64,000 nucleotides of DNA from Holacanthus passer (Eukaryota > Chordata > Actinopteri > Pomacanthidae). Below are positions 11,501 through 22,815 of this stretch, one piece after another. A program made the position numbers and the translations under genes. Positions within the stretch are counted from its first letter, which is position 1, and each line of letters begins with the position of its first letter. The notes beneath the pieces are model-generated. The model saw only the letters and a list, made by a program, of their open reading frames with translations, ran no database searches and was not told where the DNA came from. Location of the stretch: positions 124,001-188,000 of the forward strand of contig JAFREQ010000008.1 of NCBI GenBank assembly GCA_025331565.1, given 5' to 3'.

Positions 11501-12487
11501 TATATATACGTATGTATGTGTTGAGTGAGTGCTGCTTGGCTGTGGCTGAGGCAAGGATGCAAAATACTGGATCATCAAAGGAGAAAGAGGCACCAGAGCA
11601 CACACGCTCACTTACTCACACTGACACACACACACATCTCTATTTCTTATCTTTATATCATGTGTTAGTGAATGCTAAATGTTTTGTCTGGTCCGCCCAC
11701 TGATACAGAGAAAAAAATAACTCAAATACTTTACTTTGAGTTGTTGGAAAACCACAACTTTCAGTAAAGAAATTGCAAAATAATGCACACGAGGATCAAA
11801 GTCAATGTAAATGACAATGCATTAAATGGGTGAGTGTGTTATGTAGCAGGTCTGAACGATTATCCACACAAAGACACTTGCACAGAACAACAGTGTTGCT
11901 CGAAAAAGACATTTTCCAATTGATTTCCAAACTGCCTCTCAACTCTTTTTCACTTGCTCTCATCCAAATCAACTGAACTACATCAGCGAGGAAAGACAGA
12001 AAAAACAGTCAAACACCAAGCATTCAAGCTTCCTTGGAGCACAGAGGCCTCGTGTGCTCATGCGCCCACACTGAGCCACCAAACTGAAAGAGAAATCAGT
12101 ATTATGACCTGTGGCAGTACACTGAGCACGAGGAACAGGCCTGTCTGCTTAGCAAGCAGTCTATATGTATTCCTCCTTTGAAAGCCCACACAGTGGGTGA
12201 CTTCCAGGAAAAAAGGCTTCAATAAAAACAAGTCAGAGGTGGCTGCCTGTGAGTGTGTTAAAAAGTATTGAGTAGCAATGGGGATCGCTAAGATTTTATC
12301 GATACACAACAATATTGATACTGATCCTACTTATCAATACTGTTATTGATACTATTCTCCAAACTTTGGTGCAAAAAAAAAAACACTTAACATGAAAAGA
12401 TGTGAAAAGATTCAACATTTTACTTTAACTTTTTTTTGCAGATGAAGATTATAAGGACTGCGGTCATTCTGTTAATCCTTTGTTTCT

Positions 12488-12532
12488 ATGGAAAATATAG
12501 AAACTTTAAATGGAAAATATGGAAACTTTGAA
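12488..12532. repeat. 22-bp tandem duplication
   Basis: Two adjacent copies of ATGGAAAATATAGAAACTTT differ at one or two positions, with a period of 22 bp. This is a simple local duplication with no evident function. Confidence 0.8.
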
Positions 12533-12819
12533 TAAATTTGTTGTGTTGTTGAAGAGTTAAAATGTCTCTTTGTGCAACAAGACTAACGTGTGCATAAAGT
12601 ATTAAGTGTATTTGTACATTTGTTTCTGAAAATATATCCCGCATAATATTCTGTGTTGTCTTGCTCTGGTCTGATTCTAGTTCATGTTTTCAGGGTGAGG
12701 AAATCACTGATTGTTTGTTGGTGAAGATCAACAGATTAGCACCGTGGCCAAAGAAGCTGGGGGGAATGAATTAAAATGCAATGACCGTCTCTTAGTCAAG
12801 TCACTCAAGGAATGGAATG

Positions 12820-12822
<3 letters not shown>

Positions 12823-12856
<34 letters not shown>
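12823..12856. repeat. (TG)17 microsatellite
   Basis: An uninterrupted TG run in intron 2. Confidence 0.97.
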
Positions 12857-12857
<1 letters not shown>

Positions 12858-13637
12858 TTCAAGGGCTGATTTGGAAAGCGGACGGTTGGCGGCAGTCTTA
12901 AATCCTCTCTCTGTCAGTCTGGATCATTCTCTCCCTGACAGGCGAGTCTTTGTACACACCCTATTCAAATTCACATCACACTCGGGACCGCATCAAAACA
13001 CATAAGACGCTGTCAATACAGAGAGCTGATGTGAAGGTGAAGTCGCCTACATCCATACAGGAGACAAACGCTGTATTGCTGCCAGCTGACAGGAGAAATG
13101 AGAAATTGTTGAACCTGCCTGTTGTATTTAGAGATTTTTTTTTTACTGTGAAAACCAACAAGTGACAGCCAATAAATGTCATGAATTTAGATTAAAACAT
13201 GTGTTGTTTGGCACGCACAGTTGCCTCAGGGGCTAGACGGCTGATGGAGATGAGCTAAGTTTCAGTTGGCGTAACTGGGATGGTGAAGAAAAGAGATGGT
13301 GGGAAAGCATTTACTGTCAAAAGATACTATATGTTCAATAACTAACTCCAAGGACACAGCTGAAGTAAGAAATGTGTGTGAATCGTGGAGGCGCTTGCTT
13401 TTCATTTTGTTAACAGGTTAGAGGAGCCACACGGTGTGACTGCAGCGATGCTTCATCTGGAGATTCAATGTGTTTGCATGACGTGTGCGGTTCTCTGCAA
13501 AAATAGACATTGAACATAATCTTTTGATCGTCAAATCGGCTTCAGACAAGCCAACGACACACCTTTCACTACGGCTTCATGTCTGTATCTGTAGAATAAC
13601 AGACATGAAAAAAATCAAGGCCACCATTTTTCCTGTG

Positions 13638-13663
<26 letters not shown>
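13638..13663. repeat. (CT)13 microsatellite
   Basis: An uninterrupted CT run on the plus strand, so GA in the stxbp5l transcript. Confidence 0.97.
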
Positions 13664-13668
<5 letters not shown>

Positions 13669-16030
13669 AGGGTAAACAAAAATCACGTCATCGTCATTAT
13701 CAAAGGCGAACTCAGTGTAGAAAGACAGGGCTGGCAGCAGCAGCAGTTCAGGGATGCAGCCGTCACGCACAGGTAAATATAGGCAGTGGTGTTCGTGACG
13801 TGAAGTGAGACCAGTCATGTTCATTATTGTGAATCAACTGGATCAGCTTCTCTCATCTTTATCCTCCCTGCATCTACGTCCTAGTGAAGCACACAGCGAG
13901 AATCATCACTTCCAAATCTGTTATTTTCTGCTTCATGGCCGGAGCAACAATCAGTTACAGCATACATTAATATTTAACCGACAAACACCTCTTGTTATTT
14001 GAGACACTTGACTTGAAAGCGCTGCTGTGGTATATACTCGTGTGTCATTGTTTTTGCTGTGTGTGTTTCATTTTCATTTGGTGCTACAGTCACAATGATC
14101 AGCTGGAATGAAACTGTAAAGTGGCACAAAAGTGGGTTCAAGATGCACTTATCCAGAATCATACTCGCATTAAGTGCAGCTTTGAAAAATGCTCATATGT
14201 AAATCACAAAACACCAATTCATATCCGTAAGATTGATCAAGGAAATAATGCACATATCTGCTTTATTAAGATGTGATAACGGTGTGATGGTATGGTTGCT
14301 TTTAGCCCCACTGCTAAAACAACGGGACTAAAACAACTACAGTTTTTGCGAAATTATCAACAACTCAACCCTGCTGCAGATAAACAGCCAAATTAGTTTC
14401 AAACATGAATCTAGAGCTGCACACAATGGGCTCCAATCACGAGCAAGTATTTATGTCAGCAGGGAATACAACACAGAGAGGAATTCCACTACTAGAAACA
14501 ACTGCAAATGTTGTTGTTTGTTTTATGATGACAGCAAACAAACAAACAACAGCGGCAGAGACGGGGAGAAGAACGTTTTAATTGCGTCGCTGTATGGTGG
14601 AATAAAATTGCCCATGCTTTAATTATCTGTGCAAACATTCAAGCCAACATGGATTAAATGCAGAAAAGCCAATCAACATTAGAAGGATGTAATCTACACG
14701 ATGTTTGATGAACAAACAACATAAAGCATGAGGAGCTTTGCCCACTCTTCTACATCAAGCTGCTGTGCATCTGGTCACATATGAAGACAAAGCGAGAGAC
14801 GAATCTGAACTCATACTTAGACTCTTTGTTTTCATTCTTTGTTCTCGCATTTGAACTTGTTTGACCCCGACATCACCCTGTGCTTGTCTTGGTTATAAAT
14901 AACTGCTGGGTGGGAACATGCTTCCATGTGGACAACAAATTGCATCCTGGGGTCCTTTTCCTACACTTGATTTAGATTACATTCATGCTCCTGACAAGCT
15001 GGATTTGTTCTTCAGGTGTGGACACCTGGAATTATTCCTCCATCCACTGCTTCTCTGCTCTCTATATAATAGACACTCATTGGCTTATAGTGAGTATTAT
15101 ATTATTATTATAATTTATTTATTATTATAATATAGTATTACACTACACTGTCATTTTCCCTGCTATCAAATGAAGCATTGCGTGGTGGCGTTGTGAACAG
15201 AAAGTGGTGGACATGCCATGAACGCTACTGTTTTAGCAGTATACACTAGTGCATACGTCTCATACTCAGAATTCAAAACACAAATAAAATGATGCACTAT
15301 ATGTAAATATAGTGTACTATGTAGTAAACAGGCCTATCAGAGTTGAAGCTAAAGCTAGTGGCTCTGGTCTTGGGAATTTTGGGGCTTGACATTCCAACAA
15401 ACCCAGTCAAACTTGACTAAGATGTCACATTTGCCAAACACACATCCTAAAAACCTTTTCTCTTGTATAGTTTAAATGAATAATACTGTTTGAAAAGAGG
15501 AACCATAAAGCATAAATCTAACCTTTGTCTTGCTCGGCTTGTCCAAGTATGTGAGCTAATCAGCCTAACAGGGTTATGTTAGAATAAAATAACAGGCTTC
15601 ATCGTACTGATGATAACAGGACTAACTAGCTCTGCATTGCAACACAAGAACAATGCTTTATTTTAATGTCTGCATGGATCATCAGCTGGTGAGGATGTTG
15701 ACCTTTTGCCTGAGACATGCAGCATCAGATTCAGTCTTTTAGCACAATGTTATATATGTAGCCATCAAGTGCCTATTTAAGATTATTTTAAGGGGTTCTT
15801 GTTTTAAACTAGTTGGCTAAAAACATAAAAGGTCATTTAAAACCAACCTGTGAACATTTAGTTTCATAGCTATACATGTATATCTCAAAATCATAAATTT
15901 GCCTCAAAGGTCTTTATAATCTGCACAGCATATGACATCCTCGCTCATTAAACCTTTGATAATAGAGCGATGACTTTTTGCTACAAAGGCCCACGTTTTA
16001 CACAAAATAAACTATTGAAAGCCTTTCCTC

Positions 16031-16238
16031 TTTTTTTTTTTTTTTTGCACCAATCGTTTGCAGCTGAATCTTTTCCCTTTTTTATATAATAAGCTCATTA
16101 AGTTCTACAAACTTTACTACACAAAACTGAAAGCATGTTCCAGCCCACGAGCTCTGCTCAAGTCCTTGTCAAGCACATAAAAGCTAAAAATAAGCACTGA
16201 CGTTGATAAGGATGACTAAGAGAAAAAAAAAAAAAAAA
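16031..16238. repeat. T16 and A16 homopolymers facing each other
   Basis: A T16 run (16031-16046) and an A16 run (16223-16238) lie about 176 bp apart in inverted orientation. The sequence between them shows no element that I recognise. Inverted homopolymers could form a stem in RNA, but no wider terminal repeat is visible. Confidence 0.6.
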
Positions 16239-18699
16239 CCCTTCAACACCTCCTTTATGTAATATTTAATTACTGCCGCCGCACTAAATGAATCAGATTA
16301 AACGAGTCAACGACGTATCGGTGACACTGGAGACATTAAAGAGACGCTGGTTGAAAAGAAAGAGACAGACGAGAGGGTCAGGACAGAGTTGATTCACTAT
16401 TATTCTTGAATCCAGACTAACAAAGACACATTTTATTAAAGACTAAAAAGGCTCTGTCTTTGTGTTCGAACCGTGAGGTCAGTCAGGTCGTGGTCGGCCC
16501 TGTCTGGTTTCCTCTCAGTCCCTGACAGCTGAATGTGACTGTGACAAACCTCTCTGCAGTCACCTGGTGTTTTCACCCTGCTCTGTCGACTCCACACCTC
16601 CTTTAGTTCTTCCTTTAAAAACAAAGTGAAGCAAAGTGGATGTTTGATATTTACAGTATCCACAACAGATACTTCATGGGAAATAAAAATGTTATATCAC
16701 AACTAAAATTAGCTCCGTCCATATGTTCCCACCAGATGATTGGGAGAAAAAAACAGGGCGTATTCATGTCAAAACACCTTATGGATATGTGGTGTGACAT
16801 GATGGCTTGCAAAGTGTTTTCAGCCTCACTTAACACCTTGATTAGTGTGATAACACATGAAGCACATGATGAACATCTCCCATGTGCTCAGTTTTGGTCT
16901 GTACATATATAAATGTCTTGTCTGTATATCTAGTCAAGTGTGTGCATATTTCATATGTGATTTCAGAAAACTTTAGTTTGAAACATAAAACAAACCACTA
17001 TTTATATACTGTGAAGGTTATATGGAAAAAATCATTTTTGACCTTTGGCCTTTTTGATTTTTTTGTGTTGCAAATCACAAACTAAAAATCAGACTCAACT
17101 TTGCCATCACACAAAATAAACACAGCCTTCCCAGTTACATTCACCACTTTGTTGTTTATGAACACTACATTTAATTTTTTTTTTCTCAAACTACAAAATG
17201 TCATCACAAGTTCAAATTCAATCAAATGGGCTGAGATGTGTTTTTGTCGTGGTTCAGAGCAGCTGCTACAATGACTGAATAATTCAGTGATTGTAATAGT
17301 CAACTTCCATTATTTTGTTAGACTGCGATTACTGTGTTTCGCTTCGTGTAAATTTACTTTTGCGCTTGCAATACATAATCAAGTCTTTCCACTGTATGCA
17401 TACACATTGTTGATTTTGTAGATGGGTTGCTTTCCCACGTTTGCAATCACAATCATGCTTGAAATAAACTCAGTGATTAGATAATGTGATGATTGTCTCC
17501 GCATTATGTTAAACACATTGTTAATCGTAGCAGAGTTTAGGAAATAACTCCCAATATGTGATAATTGCATATTTCAGCTTGATTATTGTGTTGTATAAAT
17601 CCCTCAGAGGTTTTCTTTTTATCAACAACATGAGCCTGGATTCAGTGTTCAACTGGATTAACACTGGATTAACCTTCCCTGAACTCGAATATCCTCCTCT
17701 ATTAATTTCAGTCACGGTTTCTCTCTGACTACTGTCTAATCTCTGTACTTTACTTTCCGAGCGTCTACTGTCAACAGCATGTCACAATTAACTGTTAGAG
17801 GAGGCATCGGATAATTATCATTAACAACAGATCCAATATTTTTTATCTTCTGTGTGGTTGTGGGCTGTGAGATTGGAAATTCTTTAAGTGGGCGGCCTCA
17901 TAAAGTTTATGGTATGTGATGAGTTTATGAATTTGGAAATGGGAAAATGGATGTACAGCTTTTCGATGTTGGAGTTTTCAGGATGTAGCTGTGGAGAGAA
18001 AATACTCCATGTTCATGTGTGTTTTGGTTTTGCAGAATCGGTATTATTTGTGACATTAAGGCTCAGGTACTGTAGTGTGAGAGCTCACTCTTAACCTTAT
18101 CAACAAATTCTATTCACATCCATTTAGTTATTACCAGCTACAATCACAGTTAAGTGGTGGAGTCAAAGTTGGAAGCGCTTTTTTTAAAAGCTGCAAGAGC
18201 CTGACTTTCTTTTTTTCAGATGTGTCTTTGAGAACTGTTATTCCATTAGGGACACACTTCACCAAGGCCTGTTTGCTTTATCAGGTAGTTTCAGCCAATC
18301 AGCACTGCTTTGATGGTCACTTGCTCGTCACACCTGCGCCCAGGTGACCTCACCTCGACCCAAATATGGATTTTCTGGCTCTGAGATAGAAGCTGACTTT
18401 AAACTCAAGTCCAGGTTTCGAAATGCTTCAGATGGCTCTGAAGGTGCTACAGCCATGTTACTCTACAAGCAGTGGTTTTAAAACTCTGGTTTGTCATTCA
18501 AACTGCTGACTTTTGAGTTAAATCTCCATTAGAGTTTCTCAAAATTACACCACTGTGCTTTTCTCTTGAATCGATCCCAATGTGAGACCTGGTTTCTCAA
18601 TCTAATTGACCAGCTATCTGCTCCCTGCATCTCCCCCGTCCACACTCACAATCTCTCCTTCGTCCCGTATGAATTATTCTCGCTTTGCCTCTCCCTCTC

Positions 18700-18701
<2 letters not shown>

Positions 18702-18731
<30 letters not shown>
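18702..18731. repeat. (TG)15 microsatellite
   Basis: An uninterrupted TG run, 120 bp before the larger GT tract at 18852. Confidence 0.97.
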
Positions 18732-18733
<2 letters not shown>

Positions 18734-18849
18734 GGGGGTGTATAATAACTGTTTTGTGTGTGTTTAATAATGCTGGTGGAGCAGTGGGAACACAGCTGGG
18801 CAATTTAGATTTGAGTATAAACATCTCACAGCAGAGTGGATACAGAAAA

Positions 18850-18851
<2 letters not shown>

Positions 18852-18902
<51 letters not shown>

Positions 18903-18913
18903 TGCGTGTGTGT
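18852..18913. repeat. Long (GT)n tract with GCGCGTGC interruption
   Basis: About 23 GT units pass into gcgcgtgcgtgtgtgt. This leaves roughly 60 bp of nearly perfect alternating purine-pyrimidine sequence, the pattern most prone to left-handed Z-DNA. It also creates several meaningless His/Thr- or Cys/Val-repeat open frames. Confidence 0.95.
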
Positions 18914-19094
18914 ATTTGTGTGGGTGGCTGGCTGACTGTTTGTGTTGGTACACACTGTATACAGCTCTGTACGTTTGCACTCGACAGTGTTTTCTTACCA
19001 AGAGAGTTGGCTGACAGACCCACTGCAGTCTGATAAAGCTTGAAACGGCCTTGATCTCCTACATGCTGGTGATGCTGGCAGACATAAAACACAC

Positions 19095-19136
19095 AGACAG
19101 TCGAGGGTTTACTCCAGACAGTCGAGGGTTTACTCC
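19095..19136. repeat. Perfect 21-bp tandem duplication
   Basis: Two identical adjacent 21-bp units, AGACAGTCGAGGGTTTACTC plus C. The perfect identity suggests a recent event or an allele-specific duplication. Confidence 0.9.
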
Positions 19137-20852
19137 AGTTACCTGCTCAAACTGTGTGTTGACAGACGTGGAATAAATATTTGGTGTTGTTCCAACGTTT
19201 CCTCACAGACATATTTTGATCAGTTTTAATAATGGCAGAGGTTCAAAGTACGACATCATCCATTTAGCTCCAAATCCCTGATTTTAAAGTCACCAAGAGC
19301 AGGCCTTTCACTTTTAGCCAGCAACTGTCTAACTACCCAACTGAAATGACAGATTTTATCAGCAGATGAAAGTTGATTCATTTTATTAGTCCATTTCTGG
19401 CCGACTGACTTTGTGGTGTTTCCAGTTGACTCTTTTAAACTGAAAACCGTGTCAAAGTCTGCTTGCTGGCTACATACAATACATAATATCAAACACTAAA
19501 AGTTTACAGACCCAAGGCAAAAAAAAAAAGTCAGCATCCTCCACCAGCTGATGTGGGAATAAAGCCCAGTCTTTGTGTTGCAGGATGGAGCAAATGATGG
19601 AGCAGGGCCACACATATAACTAAACTCTGCCACAGCTGTTCAGACACATCGTATGTGCCAGTCAAACATACGGTTACTAATATGTTTGGAGAATCTATGT
19701 TCTGGGTCATCTGAGGAGGTGTGTCGGGCCATGACTGTTTGTGAGAAATCGTAGCTTGTCCAAAGTTAATACAAGGTGTCAAGCAAATCTAAGCCACAGT
19801 CTGTCAGCTTACTTTTGACATATGAGAAAGTGTATGTGAGACTATAACCCGCCAACATTTCTTCTGGGAAAGACTCATGGGATTGAGTGTTTACTGTGGC
19901 ATGGACACATCTTTTACTTTTGTTTTGACTTGCTATGGTGTCAAACAGCTCTTACGATGGAGAAAAGCTTTTTCCCTACATGTAAGCTACAGCTCAGTCA
20001 AACAGAGAGAGGACAGCTGACAGCTGAAACCTCTGTCTGTTGTTCCTGGTGGAGCTTTTACATTGTTGAAATAACAGGATTCTCTGAAACAATGTGTCAA
20101 TGTCTATGCAATTAACAATCCACACTGCTCATATAATGAGTTTACGTGCGATTTGTTGGTACAGAAACAAGTGTATCACACCAAAAAGCCATTGATTGGT
20201 GTCAAGATCAGGCTGTGATGACATGTTTTAGCACAAACAGATGTGTCTCCTCTGACGTGATAAGAGCAGAAAGAGGAGGCATCTGTCCTTTTCAGGCTCT
20301 CATAATTTAAATATATGTGCATGTAATTGACTGTTTCACTGTCTCACATCATTGTGATTAAAATGAAGCACATCTGCTCTCTGCCTCCTCTTCCAGTCCA
20401 AGGGCACACAGGCCACAATCTGCACTGAATAAAGGTCCAGCTGATTTTCATTGGTCAAGGCTGCTGTTTGGTGATTATATAGAATACATTTAGAGAATAA
20501 TTTTAAATGAAATTTTGATCATTAACAGTAGATTAATCTCTCACACTGCACTTTTATTTCATTCAATAAACTTGAGGGTATTAATTACTGTAACTGTGGC
20601 AAAACTTTAATCATTGCCTTGTGTGAATCACTCCGTTGTTTCTGTAAAAGTTCATGGATAAGCAAACTTGCCATGTCTGGCCATTTTCAGGCCTATAATC
20701 ATAATAATACTGAGCATTTCCCCCAAATTTTACCTCTTGATGAACCACATCACAAAGCCAATTAACATTTGTGTGCAAATGACACGAGGTTGCTGCAAAA
20801 CAGCTGTACAAATGTACAAAATGAAAGTGGCATTTCAATCTGCTTGTTCCTG

Positions 20853-20883
<31 letters not shown>
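20853..20883. repeat. (CT)n microsatellite
   Basis: About 15 CT units with a single TTT interruption. Confidence 0.95.
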
Positions 20884-21700
20884 ATCTAAAAACAATAATC
20901 CCGTTATGACCTCCTTTTCAACTTAATTCTTAAAATGCATTTTTAATTGCAACATGATGAGATAAAGCAGTGTTATTGCTGTAATAGTGCTGTTTATTCT
21001 GTTTTTATGTAAAACACTGCATTGCAAATTAGAGTCTGGCACCATTATCATCAGCACATGACATGACAGGGCTTTCGCACACAGCTTTTTGCCTTTGGTT
21101 GCAGATTTGTGGTGCTGTGTATTCTCATCTCGCCACTGTGCACAATACAAACATGGATTTCTACTCAGAAATGTTGCCGCTGCTCTGCTTTTTTTTGAGC
21201 CATTTTCTTCCTACGTCATGTTGATTGGCAGAGCTATTAATTAGGTTTGAGGCAAGAGCTGATTTAAAGTTCATTTCACCCAATACTTTGTCCACACTTT
21301 TGCACTGCTGCACCTACATGAACGAAAAAATGCCGACGTTCTCACCCTCCCTTCTCGCAACTATTGTTATTAATCTAAATGTTAGTCCTACTTGCCAATA
21401 ATGTGGTAATTCATGCGTGTGGTGTCTCTTCAAGTGCTGCTTGTCAGTTAAATAAGAAACACGCTGGCAGTCTGCTTGGGAAACAATCACTGCTGCTTGC
21501 AGCTATATTTATTGTTTGTTCCACACGGACGAGAAAAAAACATTCTGGGCACAACCCGAATGCATGACATTTTTGGATGTATTTGGCATTAAAATAATAA
21601 CATGAAAGAAAATTAATATCCATCAGATGCCAGTGGTGTGGTACTGCACGGGCCGCTGCTTTACAGCACTGCCAAGAACGGCTATTGTGTATCAGCAATT

Positions 21701-21716
21701 ACACACACACACACAC
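21701..21716. repeat. (AC)8 microsatellite
   Basis: A short uninterrupted AC run. Confidence 0.9.
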
Positions 21717-21916
21717 GCCCAGGCTGCACACCATTTGTACACTCTTGGCTGCATCTTAACAAGCAGCTGAGTGAGTAATTAACCTGCATGTAACCTGCTT
21801 TGAGGCAATACAATTGGTCCTCCAGAAGCTGGAAACATGTCTGCAGTATAGAGATTCTCACAGGTCAAAGAAAATGACTGCAAATGCACCAGACTGAGGT
21901 TTCTCTCAAGCCAGAA

Positions 21917-21937
21917 AGAGAGAGAGAGAGAGAGAGA
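21917..21937. repeat. (AG)10 microsatellite
   Basis: An uninterrupted AG run. Confidence 0.95.
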
Positions 21938-22353
21938 AGGGATAAGCCTGGAGCCAGTCTGTCCACTAACAGTGTAAAAAGTGGCACTTCTTGAACTATG
22001 AATGATTAAAGCTCCTGTCTGTGGAAACACTGTGGCAGACGGCTCGCGTTTGTGTAATTCTCTTTCAACAGGCCACAACGAGCTGGGATGTAGAATAACT
22101 GAGATGTGATTGGTCTGCGTAGCTCATCAGTGCCCCTACACACAAGCAAGTCTAGAATTAAACCTGGAGTTGTATCAGTTCCTGTGTTGTAAACACAATG
22201 AAAAAACAGTCATGTGGTCATTCATATTCATGGATATGATCATAAACTATGTCTCTAAGATGTTGCGTGTGTTACAACCCGATAACCTGTATTCAAAACT
22301 AACAAAACCTAATATCTCCGTGATTCTTTAAAGGCTTTTATCAGCTAGCTTCT

Positions 22354-22372
22354 TCATACATACATACATACA
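22354..22372. repeat. (CATA)n microsatellite
   Basis: Four to five CATA units. Confidence 0.85.
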
Positions 22373-22610
22373 ACATAATTAGTGTCAGGGCTTCTAATTA
22401 GCTGCCCAGCAAAGGGTAAAACAACCAATGAGGATTCAGTGTGCTAATGTAATATTAATGGTCAGATGCAGACGTCCACAGCTGCTGAGCGACGCAAACA
22501 TAACATGCCTTTACACAAATTTACAGTTTCAGCAGTTTGGATTTGAATACAATCAGTACGAAGCAGCGAATGATGCAAGAGTTGCTGCATAGATTTATAA
22601 TGTATCTCAC

Positions 22611-22674
22611 AAACACACACATGCACGCGTGCAACACACACATGCACGCGTGCACACACACATACACACACATA
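22611..22674. repeat. CA-rich tract with duplicated TGCACGCGTGCA palindrome
   Basis: Two copies of a perfect 12-bp palindrome, TGCACGCGTGCA (22622-22633 and 22643-22654), are embedded in CA repeats at a 21-bp period. The segment is alternating purine-pyrimidine over most of its length. Confidence 0.85.
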
Positions 22675-22679
22675 ATACA

Positions 22680-22815
22680 CCTTGGTACACAATCCTTAAC
22701 CGCTACAAACTGAGCTTCATCCAGATTTTAATCCTCAAACTCGAACCCAAATTTTACCCAATGCCTGATTATAATCTTAATCTTAAACAAATCCGAACCC
22801 CTAAACCAACCAGAA
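22680..22815. repeat. Fish CA-associated repeat (AATCCTTAACC ... ACCCAATGCCTG type)
   Basis: Phrases such as aaactgagcttcatcc, ctcaaactcgaacccaaatt and acccaatgcctgattataat recall a repeat found next to CA microsatellites in many teleosts. It has the same style as the one at 5588 but is a different unit. It sits directly after the CA tract at 22611-22674. Confidence 0.5.

Larger units (their letters stand above)
7589..20000 (-). other. stxbp5l: stxbp5l intron 2, exon-3-proximal part
   Basis: This is the 3' third of the 33.8-kb intron 2. Apart from the listed MITE remnant (8431-8589), simple repeats and small tandem duplications, I recognise no gene, RNA or mobile element. The longest open frame (9945-10451, minus) lacks any family resemblance. 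Composition is AT-rich, with frequent TTTAAT/ATTAAA-type sequence. Confidence 0.8.

Noticed and set aside
15180..15345. TAGTGCACTATATG-like sequence as a fish MITE
   Set aside because: Partial resemblance to a common fish repeat, but no clear ends or inverted repeats; not enough to annotate.
16466..16490. TTCGAACC as a possible tRNA T-loop
   Set aside because: No acceptor stem, D-loop or anticodon arm can be folded around it.
18597..19033. Several overlapping open frames with His-Thr or Cys-Val repeats
   Set aside because: All are translations of GT/CA microsatellites.
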